Source: Luzula sylvatica
Lineage: Eukaryota; Streptophyta; Magnoliopsida; Poales; Juncaceae
Assembly: GCA_946800325.1 (NCBI GenBank)
Contig: OX326958.1
Coordinates: forward strand, 65,142,366 to 65,206,365
Direction of reading: 5' to 3'
DNA: 64,000 bases
Below the pieces are notes generated by a model. The model searched no databases. It had not been told where the DNA came from and saw only the letters and a program-made list of their open reading frames with translations. Both the position numbers and the translations under genes were made by a program. Positions 24,243 through 40,270 of this stretch are shown here, in pieces; position 1 is the first letter of the stretch, and every line of letters starts with the position of its first letter.

Positions 24243-25914
24243 TCAAGCACCATCGAGCGCGTACCCGTCCAACCAACCGCCGGTGGGATTACACACGGCC
24301 TTATGGACCGCTCTCCAATGCAAAGCCTGACAAGCTCGAGAGCAGTAATTCGCGAGTCCGCAGACCGAACAACGCCTGAACTCGTGCGGTCGAGTTTCGA
24401 CTCGACCGCATAGCAGGTGAGAGCAGGATTTCAAATTACTCATTTCGAGCTTTTGGGTCCGCGTTTGGAACCAATCTCCCAAGAACAAGTTCGCCACGTG
24501 TCCTTCCAGCGACGAGGTCACGAACTTCGTGTGCTCTAGACTTGTTGCGAGGAAGAGAACTCTTCGACCTGCATTCGCGGATCGCTTCACGCCGTATCCG
24601 TCCTACATAATGTTCCAAAATTTAAATTCATCAAATACACTTACTACCATAACAAAGTTGGCTTATCAATAAATACCTGTAAACAGTGTCCGAGCTCTCT
24701 GAGAGCGTCGAGACTGCCACAAGACGCGGCTCTGTAACAAAGAGCAGCGCCGGCACGGAGATCTCGATCGTGCTTCGAACCGCCGCTCCCGTTGAACTGA
24801 ATAACGGCGAGAGAGTATAGTGCGGCTGAATGTCTTCCTAAAGCGGCTCGCGCCATTAATCCCGCACCGGTTTCACGCTGACCGAGACAGTAGAATCTTA
24901 TCTGTGGATGAAATGAAAACATAAAATATATATTTTACATGTTTTATCCCCATTCATCTGGAAGGTTCTTGAAAGTTAAAAACAACCATCCTAACTTATT
25001 GATTGCAAACATTTTTCATTTTGATCCTTGCTTCATTTTATTGCCTTAAATAAGAAGGTGAACCGTCCGTCCGTTGATATTCTTTCATTTTACACCCTCA
25101 TGTTTTTCTTATTTACATGTTACATAGTAAAAGACACTTTTACAGTTTTACCCACCGCCTAGCAGTTTCCATATTTACGAGTCCATAGAAAGAAACGTAA
25201 AGGGTGTGTTTGCAAATATGTAAAAAGTGTAGGACTGAAATGGAAAATTTCTCTTACCATGCCAAGGATATAGCAAGCCTCTGGGTGTCCAGCCTCCGTG
25301 AATCGTTTGAGGAATCGGTGGGAAGAATCGCACCAGTTCTTTGCATGAATTACCAGGCATTTTTCCGATGCTTTTTCTAGTACTATTCGATCCATGGCCA
25401 GTCCATTGAATCTCTTACATCTGTTCGTGAGAAGAATCGAAAGAAAAAATGGTTATTATTTTAGTTTTTACTAAATTTCATTAAGAAATAAGGGGAAGTT
25501 CAGAGAAATACCAGGAATTCGATAAAAAAAAAATCCCAAATTTTTTTTCACAAGTAAAGTATTGAAAAGAAATACAGAAAATTCGACAAAGTAACTTATA
25601 TATGAAAAAAAGTATTGTGAACATAAAAAAACAAGAAAAATAAGAAGAAATATAATGTCATTTTCAAAGAAAAAATCCAAGAAAATCACAAAGCAAAAAC
25701 TCTTAACAAAATCAAAATAAACAAAGAAAAGGAATACCTACGTTAACAAAACACTAATCAAATCAGAAGGCGAGTTAGCGGAGGCACTGAGTTTAGCAAA
25801 AATAGAAAGAAGTAGATCATCAGGCAAGGCATCGAACGGGTCGAGCCGGCGGCGCCTCACACGGCGAGTCTCAGGCAGAGAAGAAGAATAGCACAGCCCT
25901 CTTCTAGTCCTCAT
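24243..25914 (-). CDS. F-box protein with C-terminal MYND zinc finger (At1g67340-like)
   Basis: Four exons on the minus strand join in phase: 25914-25742, 25420-25258, 24901-24677 and 24602-24243, giving 306 residues. An F-box is at about 25-66 (LDPFDALPDDLLLSIFAKLS ... LISVLLTCKRFN, split by intron 1). Sel1/TPR-like helical repeats follow (EAGHPEACYILGM; GRHSAALYSLAVIQFNGSGG; AASCGSLDALRELGHCLQDG). A MYND-type zinc finger follows at 247-291 with Cys247, Cys252, Cys265, Cys268, Cys274, Cys278, His287 and Cys291. The architecture is that of the plant At1g67340 group, expected to act as an SCF ubiquitin-ligase substrate adaptor in nucleus or cytosol. The substrate is unknown. It is shorter than the Arabidopsis member I recall (about 380), mainly at the N-terminus. 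A GA-rich leader (26020-26045) and T-run (25959-25986) lie just upstream. Confidence 0.9.
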
Positions 25915-25953
25915 GAAAACTACTACTTTGTATTGTATATTTTGTTTTTGTGT

Positions 25954-25958
<5 letters not shown>

Positions 25959-25986
<28 letters not shown>

Positions 25987-26045
25987 GAAGGGGGGGAAGA
26001 AATGAATCCTGAAGGGGGAGCAGAGAAAGAGAGAGAGAGAGAGAT
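25959..26045. repeat. T-run and (GA)n in the F-box gene leader
   Basis: A T tract of about 28 followed by GGGGGG and a GAGAGA run ending near 26045, upstream of the minus-strand ATG. It probably belongs to the promoter or 5'UTR; GA/CT runs are common plant core-promoter features. Confidence 0.7.
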
Positions 26046-28117
26046 AAGGCTGGGATTTATAACTGTATAGAAGATGTTATCGATATTCTTATATAGACTT
26101 GGTGTATGACGTAAGTGTATAGAAGAGGAAAATTATTTTAAAAAAAAATTATGAAAATATTTGGATTAATTATGAAAATGTATTGTGTATGGTTGTTGAT
26201 ATTAAAATTTCTATTTTTAGAAATTCTATTACGGTTTTCTTTAAATTTGTTAGAGAGATTTTAGTATTTTTTATTTTGGAAAGTATCTTATCATTAATTT
26301 AAATTGGATACATTGATTCAAGTAGGATTGCATTTAATAAACAATTTTTTTAACAAAAACATTGTATCTAATTTTTCGATTTAAATAAATTAAATAATTC
26401 AAATAAACCAGTACGTATTCAGTTTTAATAGTGATTTATTGTTTTGACATTAAAAATAATGGATTAATATTTTATCATTTTACCAATGTTTTTTTTCCTT
26501 TCTGGAAAATTCCACATAACAATAAAAAATGGATTTATTTATTTTGTAGATTTTTATTTTATTTTACGGGTTTTGAGATATTGCATACATAAGAATACAA
26601 ATATATCGAAATTATAATAAATTTGTATCCCCTTTCTTTTTGTTCATTAAAAATAAATAATAATTAGTCCATGCATGTATATTTTTAATAACAATATATT
26701 TTAAACATGTATTTTCATCACTTCTTTAGTTTCCTTTTTTTCTCGTAATCATAGATTCTTATATTGTTCGTAAAAACTTGAGTTATCAAATTTTATTAAA
26801 ATTTAAAAACAATTAAACTTATTTTTAGCAAGGTTAAAAACCGAAATTGTGTTTGTAGTTAGTCCACTACGATGTAAAATAGTTAGAATTTATAGGCTTG
26901 CATTAGTATATATTTTGGAAAATAAGAAAAAAAAATTAGTAAAATACAATTTAAAATTTCTAACACAAAAAACTGTAAAATTAAAATGTTCTAGAAATAA
27001 GATTTTATTTTCTTAATATTAACATAAGCTTATAATTTTAGTTATTAGATACCATATGATTTGCTATTCTAATACTTCTATATATTTTATATGAAAAAAA
27101 ATTAAAACTAACAAATTTACTAACAGATTTGAAAGTATATTTATAAATTGTGCACATAATTTCTCTAAAAAAAAAGTACGTGACCCGCTGAAATTGTAGT
27201 TACAAAAACTACACAAAATATTATTATTTCATATCTAAAAAATCCAACAAAAAATGAGAAAATAATAATATAATAATATATAATCAGTACTTGAATTAAA
27301 TACTTTTAACATAATATCACCTTCGTTATCCATTAATTTTTTTATTTTTTACTGTAAATATAAGATATAAATTTAAGAGTTGAAAAAAATTATAATATAT
27401 GATTTGATATATATAAGGAAATATGACAAAATAGAAAAACTGATATTTGCATCAACGCCAAGTCCAGATAAGAAAATACACAAGACATTCTTAAATGGAA
27501 GCGTTGAGGGAGGCAAAAGACGAAACTACCCTCGTACGGCGTAACGCTCAGTCAGACGTCCGTTGACTGAGTGTACCGTTTTTGCCTTTATTATTAGTTT
27601 TATTGTTTTTTGCTTTGCTTCCTCACTCTTACCACGCTTTCATGCAAAGCCACCCTTCCCCTGCTATCATCACCCATTTTATCTTCATACAATGCTCTTT
27701 TCAAATTTTGATTTATAAATAATATGATTTTTTTCAATTAGATTAAATTTAAGTGAATACAAATACAACTCCTAATAGAGAAGCATATTTTCATTGGTGG
27801 TATTTTTGATTTTTGAGTGTTCGAAAGGATTTGAGGTTGGTTTTTTGGAGAAGTAATAATTGGGTACAATTATAAGTTGTTATTATTGTGATTTCACATG
27901 CTTAGCATTGTATGTTTTATACTCCTTTCTAAGGAACTTCTTTTTATAACCCAACGAAGCAAAAAATCAATTAAAAAGATTTCGTTCTATAAAATTTTCA
28001 ATATAAAGAGATTATATATGGATCAAAATATAATAAGATTTAGATAACCAAACTTCAAGTATCATAAAAGAAACATAATTAACCCCATCAATAATATTTT
28101 TCACATTTTAGCATAGT
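26046..28117. other. AT-rich intergenic DNA, no gene seen
   Basis: No coding frame. The one GC-richer patch (27480-27600) contains a near-perfect inverted repeat CTCAGTCA-9 nt-TGACTGAG (27547-27571). Confidence 0.5.
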
Positions 28118-29095
28118 TTAAAAACTCGACGAGTCAAGTTGGAACTCAGCCGAGTTAACTTCACTCGCCGAAATTTCGAGCTGACTCTCTCTCACTCGGA
28201 ATTTGTAAAATTTGAGATTTAACTTGACGAGTCAGGATGAAACTCGGGATGACTCGATTGACTCGAGTCACATATAGTTTAATTAACAAATAATTATATA
28301 TATATTAATCATCAATATATGTACACAAAAAGCAATATATTATATGAATATGTGTAGCATCGGATTTAAATATGTCTTAAATATTTATGTGCATATAATA
28401 CAATATTTAAAATATATATGTATGTGTATATAACAAGCGACTTAAAAAAAAAATATTGAATATTATATAAATCATATGTATATTAGCACATATTAAATAA
28501 CTATTGGTGTATTCTATCTACTTAAATAAATATTTAATTATATATTATACCTGACTTAAATAATTTTGTTTGTTTCTAAAATTAATTTCACATAATATAT
28601 TACTTTCTAACAGAAATCTCAAATAAAAAAATTCCTATATACATGATTACTTGTAAATTGTAATACCTCACTTAAACAAATTTATATATGTATATTACAC
28701 CAGACATGAATAATTTTGTTTTTTCTAAAATTAAATAACATAATACATATGATATTCACCTATTTGTGATATTTATGGATGTCAAAATTTATGTATGTTA
28801 TTTAAAATGTATTAATTATTTGCACATTTTTTAAATGGAATCAATTTTTCTTTATTAAGGAATTGTTCTAATACTGAAATTATGTTCAAATTAAAAATTA
28901 TTGTCGTTTATAAATATTTATTATGCAAAATAATATTTGATTATGAACAAACGAGTTATTGTTCTTCAAACTCGACGAATTCCTAAGCGAGTCCCCAAGA
29001 AACTCCACTCTCTTAGAGGCCGCGTCGAGTCGAGTTTTCAATTTTTCGATTTTTCCCAAAATAACTCGTTCTCTGAATTATTTTAACCCTGAAAT
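28118..29095. repeat. Degenerate element with CGAGT-rich ends
   Basis: Both ends (28125-28275 and 28945-29095) are dense in ACTCG/CGAGT motifs (AACTCGACGAGTC on the left; CGCGTCGAGTCGAGTTTT on the right) in largely opposite orientation. They enclose an AT-rich middle with no frame. The right end carries CCCTG, the complement of a CAGGG terminus seen in hAT elements, but no convincing TSD was found, so boundaries are approximate. Confidence 0.4.
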
Positions 29096-29829
29096 AATTG
29101 TCTGAACATTAGCTTTTATTTGATTACTATTTAGTATGTAGAATTTCGTGTATTTTTCAGTACAATTATTTAGCCTAAAAATAGAATAAGTTTTTTTTTC
29201 CATCTTTGTATGCCACTAGAGCGTACTCTCGCTCCGTTTCGAAATCATTGTTTCTATTTTGTCAAATTATTCATGACAAAATTGATGATTATAATTTTAC
29301 GAAAATTATAATCAGAATATATTTTAAGAAAATCATAAATGAAGCTATATCTCTTCATTTTGTTTTTACAAAATAATTTTAGTATTAAGGGAATATGACG
29401 TGTTTCCTTTTCATAAAATGATGAAATCAAATTTTATATTAAACAAAATGTTATATAAGACAAATTTGTATTGTTTTTAAGTTTAATAACATTTAATAAA
29501 TATTTTGATATGGAAGGAGAAATTTGATATTTTATAGTTTTTAATGTTGAATTTACTGAAATTAATTTTGTATTTCAAAATTATTGTTTATGTTATATAT
29601 ACATATATTTAAGAAATTATTAAATTGATATTTAAGTATATATGAAATTATTAAATTGATATTGATATTTAAGTACAAGAAGTGATATACACTTGTTGCT
29701 TTCTTACATTTATGAAATAAATAAAACTATTTTATATGTACTAACAATTATATTTGGATTAGTACACGTTTGACTAACCTTAAATGTTTGTGCTACTACA
29801 ACGGAAGGTCAAGTCATATCATATTGAAT
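29096..29829. other. AT-rich intergenic DNA, no gene seen
   Basis: No supported feature beyond local AT repeats (AAATTATTAAATTGATATTTAAGTA twice, near 29615-29675). Confidence 0.45.
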
Positions 29830-29837
29830 ATCGTATC

Positions 29838-30398
29838 TAGGGATGTAAGTGGTTCAGATTCGGTTCGTATACTGGTCATACCAGATACGTATCCAAAATA
29901 TTTTTCGGACACAAAACCAAATACCGAACTATGCGGATCCAGGTGGTTTCGGATATTCAACATATACATATACATTTCAAATATTTTCGGATACAGATAC
30001 CGATACTAATTTTTGCGAATACTAAAACAAATACTACAATATCATAACATAATATATTTTTAATTATATATTTATATATATACATAATTTGTGGCATGAT
30101 CAATCGAAAATATTATATTTGAACGTAATTTTATGATTGCTACTTTAAATAATTCAGTATATCGTCTATTTTTTTCCGACTAATATTAAATATGGCACAT
30201 AAAAAATATAATGTCCAAATACGAATCAGGAAAAATATTCGGATTTGTATAATAACTGAAACCGGATCCGGATCCGCGGATAATACCGGGTACTGGATAT
30301 AGATCCGAATGGAAGGACTGGGATCTGATGAGATCCGAAATTTTTTTCGGATACAGTTCGTATATGTTCGGATAATATTCATACCATTTACATCCCTA
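29838..30398. mobile_element. hAT-type element, CGGATA-rich family, copy 2 (561 bp)
   Basis: Terminal 15 bp TAGGGATGTAAGTGG and the complement of TAGGGATGTAAATGG. Flanks ATCGTATC (29830-29837) and ACCGTATC (30399-30406) match at 7 of 8 bases as a TSD. CGGATA motifs are again subterminal but more mutated than in 18744-19371, so this copy is older. No transposase frame. Confidence 0.85.
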
Positions 30399-30406
30399 AC
30401 CGTATC

Positions 30407-31281
30407 ATATAATGATACTTGTTTGATAAGGCATTTGAATATTTTACGTTATAATGACAAGAAATAGTTTTTTTATAATTCACGGATACATATCCTATTA
30501 AACTTTTATATTTCACATACCAATAAACATATTTATATGATTAAATATCAAATTTGACACTGAAATATAAAAATTATATATATAAATAAATAATTGAAAA
30601 TTAATTTACAATATGATATTTCCAATAACAATAAACTTCAAAAAATATTATAATTATCATAATTAATTAATATATGTATGGCTAGAATGTTTTGAAAATT
30701 TGACTTTACACTAAGTGACACGTGGCAAAAAAAACTCAATTAAATTGTATATAAGAGATAAATAAATATGATATATGCAATATTTTATATGTGCGAAGTT
30801 AATTAAATTGGTTTTCATAAGATGTCATGGTCTATGGACAAAGACCATGTTATGTATAATGCATGTGTTCATGATGAGTTTTGATCCATTTTTATTATTG
30901 ATAAAAATAAAAATATGCTAAATATTAGTCTGTATAAAGTTTGACCACTCACGTAAACATGATGAGAAATACTAAATACATGATATTCTCACCTTGATTT
31001 AATTAGAAGAATTAGAAGAATTAGATACTCAAATAGTCAATTGAGTCCACTATTAGTATCACCAAGCTTAACCACCATTTTATGACTAATGTCTGTTCTA
31101 TGGACCACCTACTTGGATGGTAATAGAACAATAGATTTGTTAAACATGTACAAATTCAACAAATCAAAGGGATTAAAATTATGAGTTAATTTTATTAAAT
31201 TGCCTTAAGTAGAATTCATAAATTGAAATAGATAATACTATATTAAATATACTTATCATTTACACTGAACATTATGTCTTT
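30407..31281. other. AT-rich intergenic DNA, no gene seen
   Basis: No coding frame or RNA gene recognised. Confidence 0.45.
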
Positions 31282-31289
31282 GATACACT

Positions 31290-31498
31290 CAGGGGCGGAT
31301 CTTAGTGAGGGCCGCGGGGGACGGTCGCCCCCCAAAATTTTTCGCCGAATAATATATATATCTAATGATTCAGTGTATTTTATCAGTATAACAACGTAAA
31401 ATTTACTGTTTGCCCCTCCAAAGAAATCGCACAGTGTAATTTCAGAACCAATTTTTTTATTTTGCCCCCCCAACGAATCTTGTCAAGATCCGCCACTG
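31290..31498. mobile_element. hAT MITE (209 bp) with perfect TSD
   Basis: Begins CAGGGGCGGATCTTAG and ends CAAGATCCGCCACTG. The terminal inverted repeats are CAGGGGCGGATCTT versus CAGTGGCGGATCTT. Identical 8-bp TSDs GATACACT lie at 31282-31289 and 31499-31506. CAGGGGCGGAT ends are the standard plant hAT MITE signature. Internal G-run and C-run arms (CGGTCGCCCCCC, TTTGCCCCCC) add to the hairpin. Confidence 0.95.
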
Positions 31499-31506
31499 GA
31501 TACACT

Positions 31507-32580
31507 AAATTAATAAATTCTTGAATCCTTTTGATTGATATGGAGTAACATATACAGATATAGTCATTAAATTTGTGAACAATTTGGTGGCAATTGAGAA
31601 AATGTAATTGCACATTGGGATTAATGAAGTGATTAAACGGACACAAATCCCGTTCAATCCTCCAAATTATTCCTTTGGTAATTACTCAAGTTATTCCTAT
31701 TCTATTCTTCTGGGGACGATGGAATGGAATGATGGGGATTAGCAAAAGGCACGAGCAGTTTGTGTGTGAATGAATTTTTGTTGTTCTTCTTATTAACAAA
31801 TTAATGGGGATTAGAGTTAATTAAAAATTAATGCTCAATTTAACAAGGGATAAATGTTGCTTGACGTTAATTTACGTTGTTTTTTCCTAGAAAATGACAT
31901 GTCAATCTCTCATTTGTCCTCAACCAATCGAATTTAACTCCAAATTTATTTTTCACACTATTTTATTTCTTGAGATCTACCTGTACTAGAGATTATTCGT
32001 GCTTCGAGCGGTGGGTTTTTTTTTTCATTTGTTTTGTAATACACCTAATTTTTAGTTGCGATTTTTTTCCAAAAAAAATCTAACATTTTGTGAAAATAAA
32101 AATCATATTGATTACAGAATTTCGATGATGATAAAATTATTATACTATTTTGAATCTGACATAATTCGAAATATTTATTTACTATTATAATACGACATAC
32201 ATTTTTTTTTTATCTATCGTGTTTATTATTGAAAAAAATATGTTTTATAAGTTGAAGAAGTTATTTGTGTTTGGTAGATTAATAACTTTCATTTTTATTA
32301 ATTTTTTAAAAGATTAACATGAAATTTTTTTGAGTACAAACACAAATATCACTTACTTAGTAGTATGAACATTTTTTTTAAAAATTATAGTTTCAAAAAT
32401 ACAAATATAACATATTTTTATACCGTATTTTTTTACATAATTGTTTTCATAATTTTAAACTAGAGAAAAAATATTATATATATGATAAAAAAAATATGAA
32501 TAATTTATTATTTACATTTTATGATATTATATATTAATTTATTAATGTTATATATTTAAACTTTGCACATTTTATTTGTA
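31507..32580. other. AT-rich intergenic DNA, no gene seen
   Basis: No supported coding frame or RNA gene. Confidence 0.45.
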
Positions 32581-32589
32581 TTTATATTT

Positions 32590-32850
32590 GGGGAATTCTA
32601 TCATACACCCTTTTACAAGGGTATTTTGGGTATTTTAGCAATTAATTATATTTGTAAAATGGTGTATCATAAAATTTATCTTTTATGGACATTTTTGTTT
32701 AAATGAACAACAAAAAATTCCAATTTAGTCAAACATTAATTGATAAATATATTTGAGATCTTACCTTAAATATTCATAAATGGATAATTACTTCAAATAC
32801 CCTTGAAAATGTGTGTATGATAAGGAAAAGGGTGTATGATAGAAGCCCCC
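32590..32850. mobile_element. Mutator-type MITE (261 bp)
   Basis: TIRs GGGGAATTCTATCATACACC (left) and GGGGGCTTCTATCATACACC (complement of right end). The flanks TTTATATTT (32581-32589) and TTGATATTT (32851-32859) match at 8 of 9 bases, fitting a 9-bp Mutator TSD. The interior is AT-rich and has no frame. Confidence 0.8.
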
Positions 32851-32859
32851 TTGATATTT

Positions 32860-35168
32860 AATTATGTAACATAATTTTAAATGATTCAAAATTAAATACA
32901 ACCGGTCCAACAAAAACCTAACAAATAATAGTTTGGCACGTCGTTAATGTACGGTGACGTGACCTTCAAAAATTGCTCAAAACTTTGTGAAAAATAGTGG
33001 ACACATAAATATCTACGAATAAAACTTAATCATAAAAAACCAATGATTAATTTATTGTTCATATTTTGTCACATATTATAATTTAACTAACTTATATACT
33101 TCATATATTAATTTTCCCGGAGAGCCAAAATTAAATCTGGACTCTCAAAGTCCTATTTTTATCCAATCATTTGTACCAACTTACACAATTTAACTAACTT
33201 ATATATTTAATATATTAATATTGTTAAGTGAGCAAATGAGACTAATTAGGTCATCAAACTTTCGGACTCCGAGCGTCCGAAATTTGTTCAAATATCGGAG
33301 TTCGAGAGTCTGGAAGTGTCACACATCCAATTAACTTCAAAACTTGTTTTTTTCTCCATAAAGTTTGGTAACGTGTATACTGTTTATTTTTTTCCTTTAA
33401 TATATTCATTTTGAGTCTTTGACGGACATAACCTGAACTATTACGGGGCGAGATTCTTACTTTCTTGTTGAAAATACGATTGTTTGTTTTTCTCTAAATA
33501 CATCTGATCGTTGCTAATCATATAACACTTGATTGTTCGATATCTTTCGGTATCTATAGTGAAATATGTCAAGAATATGAATAATTATTTATATAATATT
33601 AAAATATTTACATTACCACCAAACGAATATATTTATGATCATAGATTCTGAACAATTCAAGTTCGAAATTAATTACATCTCACCTAAATTGAAAAATAAA
33701 ACCAAGTTGCGTGCACTTTATTCTAGTAATTAACATGTCAATGAAAAGAAAGGCAAAAGGATAATTTGTATATGGTGTGTGGGCGAGCATTGAACTTAAT
33801 CGTGAGGGTCAAGTTAAGCCAAGTGGGAAGAAAAATGGATGGCAAAATTTTACGAATCACATTCATGCATGCACTTATCATCATAATTACTCAATTTGTA
33901 TGATATAATGATGTCCCGTGGCCGTATACCCCAACAAAGTTATCAATTTATAATACTAATATAACCCCACAAAATATAAAAATATTTTGTATGAAGAAGT
34001 TTATGTATATATATTTTGTAGGGCATATGTGATATTTGAAATTTTGTTGGGTTATATTATAATAAGTAGAGTAGAACTCATAAACCATTCTTTATCTACT
34101 TCGAAAATGTGAAAGAATTAAGAACTAAAGTTTATCTAGCTAGTTTTGTGGACCATTAAGGAGGGGAAAATATACTTGACTCTTCGAACTCATCCAAATT
34201 CTTTGATGACCAGGTGGGTTGATTAACATTTTAATTAAGAATTAATTGACGTGTTTAATTGACGCATCAATTAATTTTAATGTATTAAATTAAACGGTTT
34301 ATTAATCTGTTAATTTATTCAATTAATAGTATTAATCAATTCAAGTGAATATATTTTGTCGCCTCGTCGAAGGTGTTTGGGTGAATTAGGAGAGTGCATA
34401 TATATAACCCCATTAAGAATCTGTTTTGTGGGCTCCAATTGAAATATCTAACATAGACATGTATATTTTTATAGGAGTGAGTGTATGAAATTAGTTGGAA
34501 AATTAAGAACATAGATAAGATCAAGGATGTGGAAGTGGATTTCTCTGAATAAATTATCATTGAGGATGTTTTGTGTCTCCATGTAGTATTTATATGTATT
34601 GTTTTACAAATTAATATTATATAATTTTGTTGCGTATTTAGTCATGGTGATTGAGAAATATTGAGCGGCGAGATATCCGCTAAATACATTTCGGTTGAAT
34701 TACGAGTATTACGTGATAAAATTTGTGTTGGTCGACCGTTTGTGTGAACGTAAAAGGAAATTGTATGTTATTAACAAGAGCAATTATTCTAAACGGCAAA
34801 TATTTTCAAAAATTTATTGTATTATCGGACATCAAATAAGTTACGGTATGAATACGTCTTATTTGTTCTTCGGTCGGAAAATTAAGTAGTTTATGCTTTG
34901 GAAAAAAAATATTAATGTTTTTCTTAGATAGAAGATAAACCAATTTCGAAGAAGTTCCGTTAGATTATAAGATTGAATTGTTTTGTTGAAAATTACAAAT
35001 GTTATGTAATTTAATAAATTATAACAAGTTACTTATTTGAGGTATGTTTTCTGAGGATTCGAATCAGAAACATCATGAATATTTTAATATATATGGGAAT
35101 ATGGTAGATGAAAGAGAGCGTCATGCAAAGCAAACTTATAAAAATTAGTCCCTAAATACTGTCTTATA
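32860..35168. other. AT-rich intergenic DNA, no gene seen
   Basis: Short open frames near 34336-34889 lack family similarity or consistent splice signals. A TTAATTAA-rich imperfect inverted repeat near 34225-34345 resembles the MITE family at 39611 and 43681 but is not delimited. Confidence 0.45.
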
Positions 35169-35177
35169 TAACTATTA

Positions 35178-35570
35178 AGGTCAAATTTCATATGTATCCT
35201 TACAAAATTTCATAATTTCATGCATACCCGTGCAAAGCAAAATATCATAAATATCTCTACAAAACTACTAAAATTTCATGAATGCCTTTTTTACTAGATT
35301 TCGATTAGGTATTCGTTCAGATTATCGCTAATTTTTGTTTTTCCAATTTTACTCCCTATGTAAATATGTTACATATGAAATAATATTTATGTTGGAAAAA
35401 TCGAAAAAACATCAATTAGCGTAATCTTAAGAAATTGTTAATCGAAATCTAACAAAAAAAACATATGTGAAATTTTAGTAGTTTTGTAGGGGTATTTATG
35501 ATATTTCACGTTTTACAGGGATATACGTGAAATTGTGGGATTTTGTAGGGGTGTATATGAAATTTGGCCT
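35178..35570. mobile_element. Mutator-type MITE with phased TIRs (about 393 bp)
   Basis: Left end AGGTCAAATTTCATATG; right end is the complement of AGGCCAAATTTCATATA. The inverted arms extend about 150 bp. Flanks share AACTATTA (35170-35177 and 35571-35578), or 9 bp if the terminal base is assigned to the duplication. The arms are built of phrases about 26-31 bp long (anchors near 35199, 35229, 35255, 35286). Confidence 0.8.
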
Positions 35571-35578
35571 AACTATTA

Positions 35579-36276
35579 TATACTTACCAACTTATGTTGT
35601 AAACTAAATTACATCACATAACTTTTTCTTTCATGAGCATAACATCTTGATTAACAACAATATCTAGGGATAACTCATGTAAACAAAAGATAATACGTCA
35701 TATTAAACCCCAAAATAATAAGTTATAAAATAAAAACATTTATGCGACATAACCAACATTTAGGCCTCCAACTCCAAGTATATTTTAATATGAAATAATA
35801 TTTGGGCCAGTTTTACTTTACTTAGATTATACTCCTGGCCTTTTATATTCTTTTGAAAATTAGGCCCATATAAATATAGGCAACAAAAATATCATGCAAC
35901 CCATTAAACACTTAATTTCATTTAATATATTATATCAGTAAAAACTAAAAAGATATAGTAAAAGGATAAATATTCTATATAATTATTAATTATTAATAAA
36001 GTGAAATATTGAAAGATAACATGCATTAATTAAATATTTTAAAATAATAAAAACCGATATATTGATACCAAATCCTCTCAAGTTATAAATATATGAAAAC
36101 ATATCCATTTAATATCTCGGGTACAATTTAGTCTTCGGGGGATTAAAACAGGAGATATCCAGTTTGTTTAAACGGAGAAGATTGGAAGTTTGGTCTCGCG
36201 TGTGTTTTAAGCTCGGACATAGGCGGACAAATTCCCCGGTAGGTTAACGCCGGCGATCGCGACGAAAGAGAAGGAG
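35579..36276. other. Intergenic DNA and UBA5 promoter region
   Basis: AT-rich to about 36110. The composition then becomes more even, with a purine-rich leader (ACGAAAGAGAAGGAG) directly before the UBA5 start. No TATA box is convincing. Confidence 0.4.
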
Positions 36277-39219
<2,943 letters not shown>

Positions 39220-39610
39220 TACTAAATCAATTTCCCCCCTTTTTTATTGGAGTATTTTTCTTATTTAAGTTTTAAAAAAAATAGTTTTAATAAAGTTGTT
39301 CTTTGTGTTTTTTTGGGTAGTTTTAATAATGTTGTGTTAGATTATTTATGAATTAGATATAAAAAACAAATTTGGACCATAAAGGGACTTTAATATTGTG
39401 GCAGCAATTTAATTTGCATTTAGTAGTTGGTACTATTCAAAGGACTCTTTATTCTGCTTGTCTCACAGACCTGATTTAATACCAGAAAGCTTAAATTGCA
39501 CAAAGCCCTTCACATTATACAAAATCACAAAATAGTCCCTACAAGTAACTTTAATTTCCTCCATGAATGTTTGGTTAACTAAAATGATTTGATCCTTTCG
39601 GCATATATGG
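39220..39610. other. UBA5 3' flank
   Basis: T-rich 3'UTR and terminator-like sequence just after the stop (CCCCCTTTTTTATTGG, TTTAATAAAG), then spacer. No gene is seen. Confidence 0.4.
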
Positions 39611-39823
39611 TGTCACTAGATTGCAACAAAAAACCACTAATTCCTAATTGACTCGGTGAATTAATTGACTCAGTGAATTAATTGACGTGTTAATTAACAT
39701 CTATCCGAATTAACAAATGATAATTAATATTTAAAACTTATTAATTCAATGTTTCTTGTTAATTGGAATGTTAATTAAATGGGTTAATTAATAATTAGTG
39801 GTTTTTTGTTGCAATTGGTGGCA
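39611..39823. mobile_element. TTAATTAA-rich MITE, copy 1 (about 213 bp)
   Basis: Inverted arms: left TGTCACTAGATTGCAACA and the complement of the right end TGCCACCAATTGCAACA, both continuing AAAAACCACTAATT. The complement of 39715-39775 (CCAATTAACAAGAAACATTG and onward) matches 43742-43800 closely, so the two elements are one family in opposite orientations. No clear TSD. Confidence 0.75.
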
Positions 39824-40270
39824 GAGTATAATTTCCTTTCAATTAATCAGTCAATACAAAGGTGAGAAACACAGTTGAGTATAGTGTGAAGTAAAGTATG
39901 ATACATTAGTTGCTGTCAAAGCAACGGGACTCTGCACTGGAGATTTCAAACTTTGATGGTACTTTATTCATTCATCACTCTGAAATCTCATTTATGATTT
40001 CATTTGTCACGATTCATTAATTGGTAATTTTGAATCTCAGTAATTTTGGTTTAATCAAACATATAAAGCTCAATCAAAATTTTGGTTTAATCCTACTCGT
40101 GATCACCAGAAATGATCAAATTAACGAGAAATTATCGATGGCGCGAATCAATAACAAAAATCTCCAGATCAAACAAAAAAGCGACCGATTGATCAAATTA
40201 ACTGGGTAAAATCTAAAATCGAACACTGTTTTTCTTAATTTTACACGAACTCGGATATTAATTAATTAAT
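39824..40270. other. Spacer between UBA5 and the IDD-like gene
   Basis: No supported gene; it probably includes the 3'UTR of the minus-strand gene ending at 40271. Confidence 0.4.

Noticed and set aside
28118..29095. Firm hAT assignment of the CGAGT-rich element
   Set aside because: Opposed CGAGT-rich ends are visible, but no matching TSD or clear termini were found, so it is kept only as a degenerate repeat.
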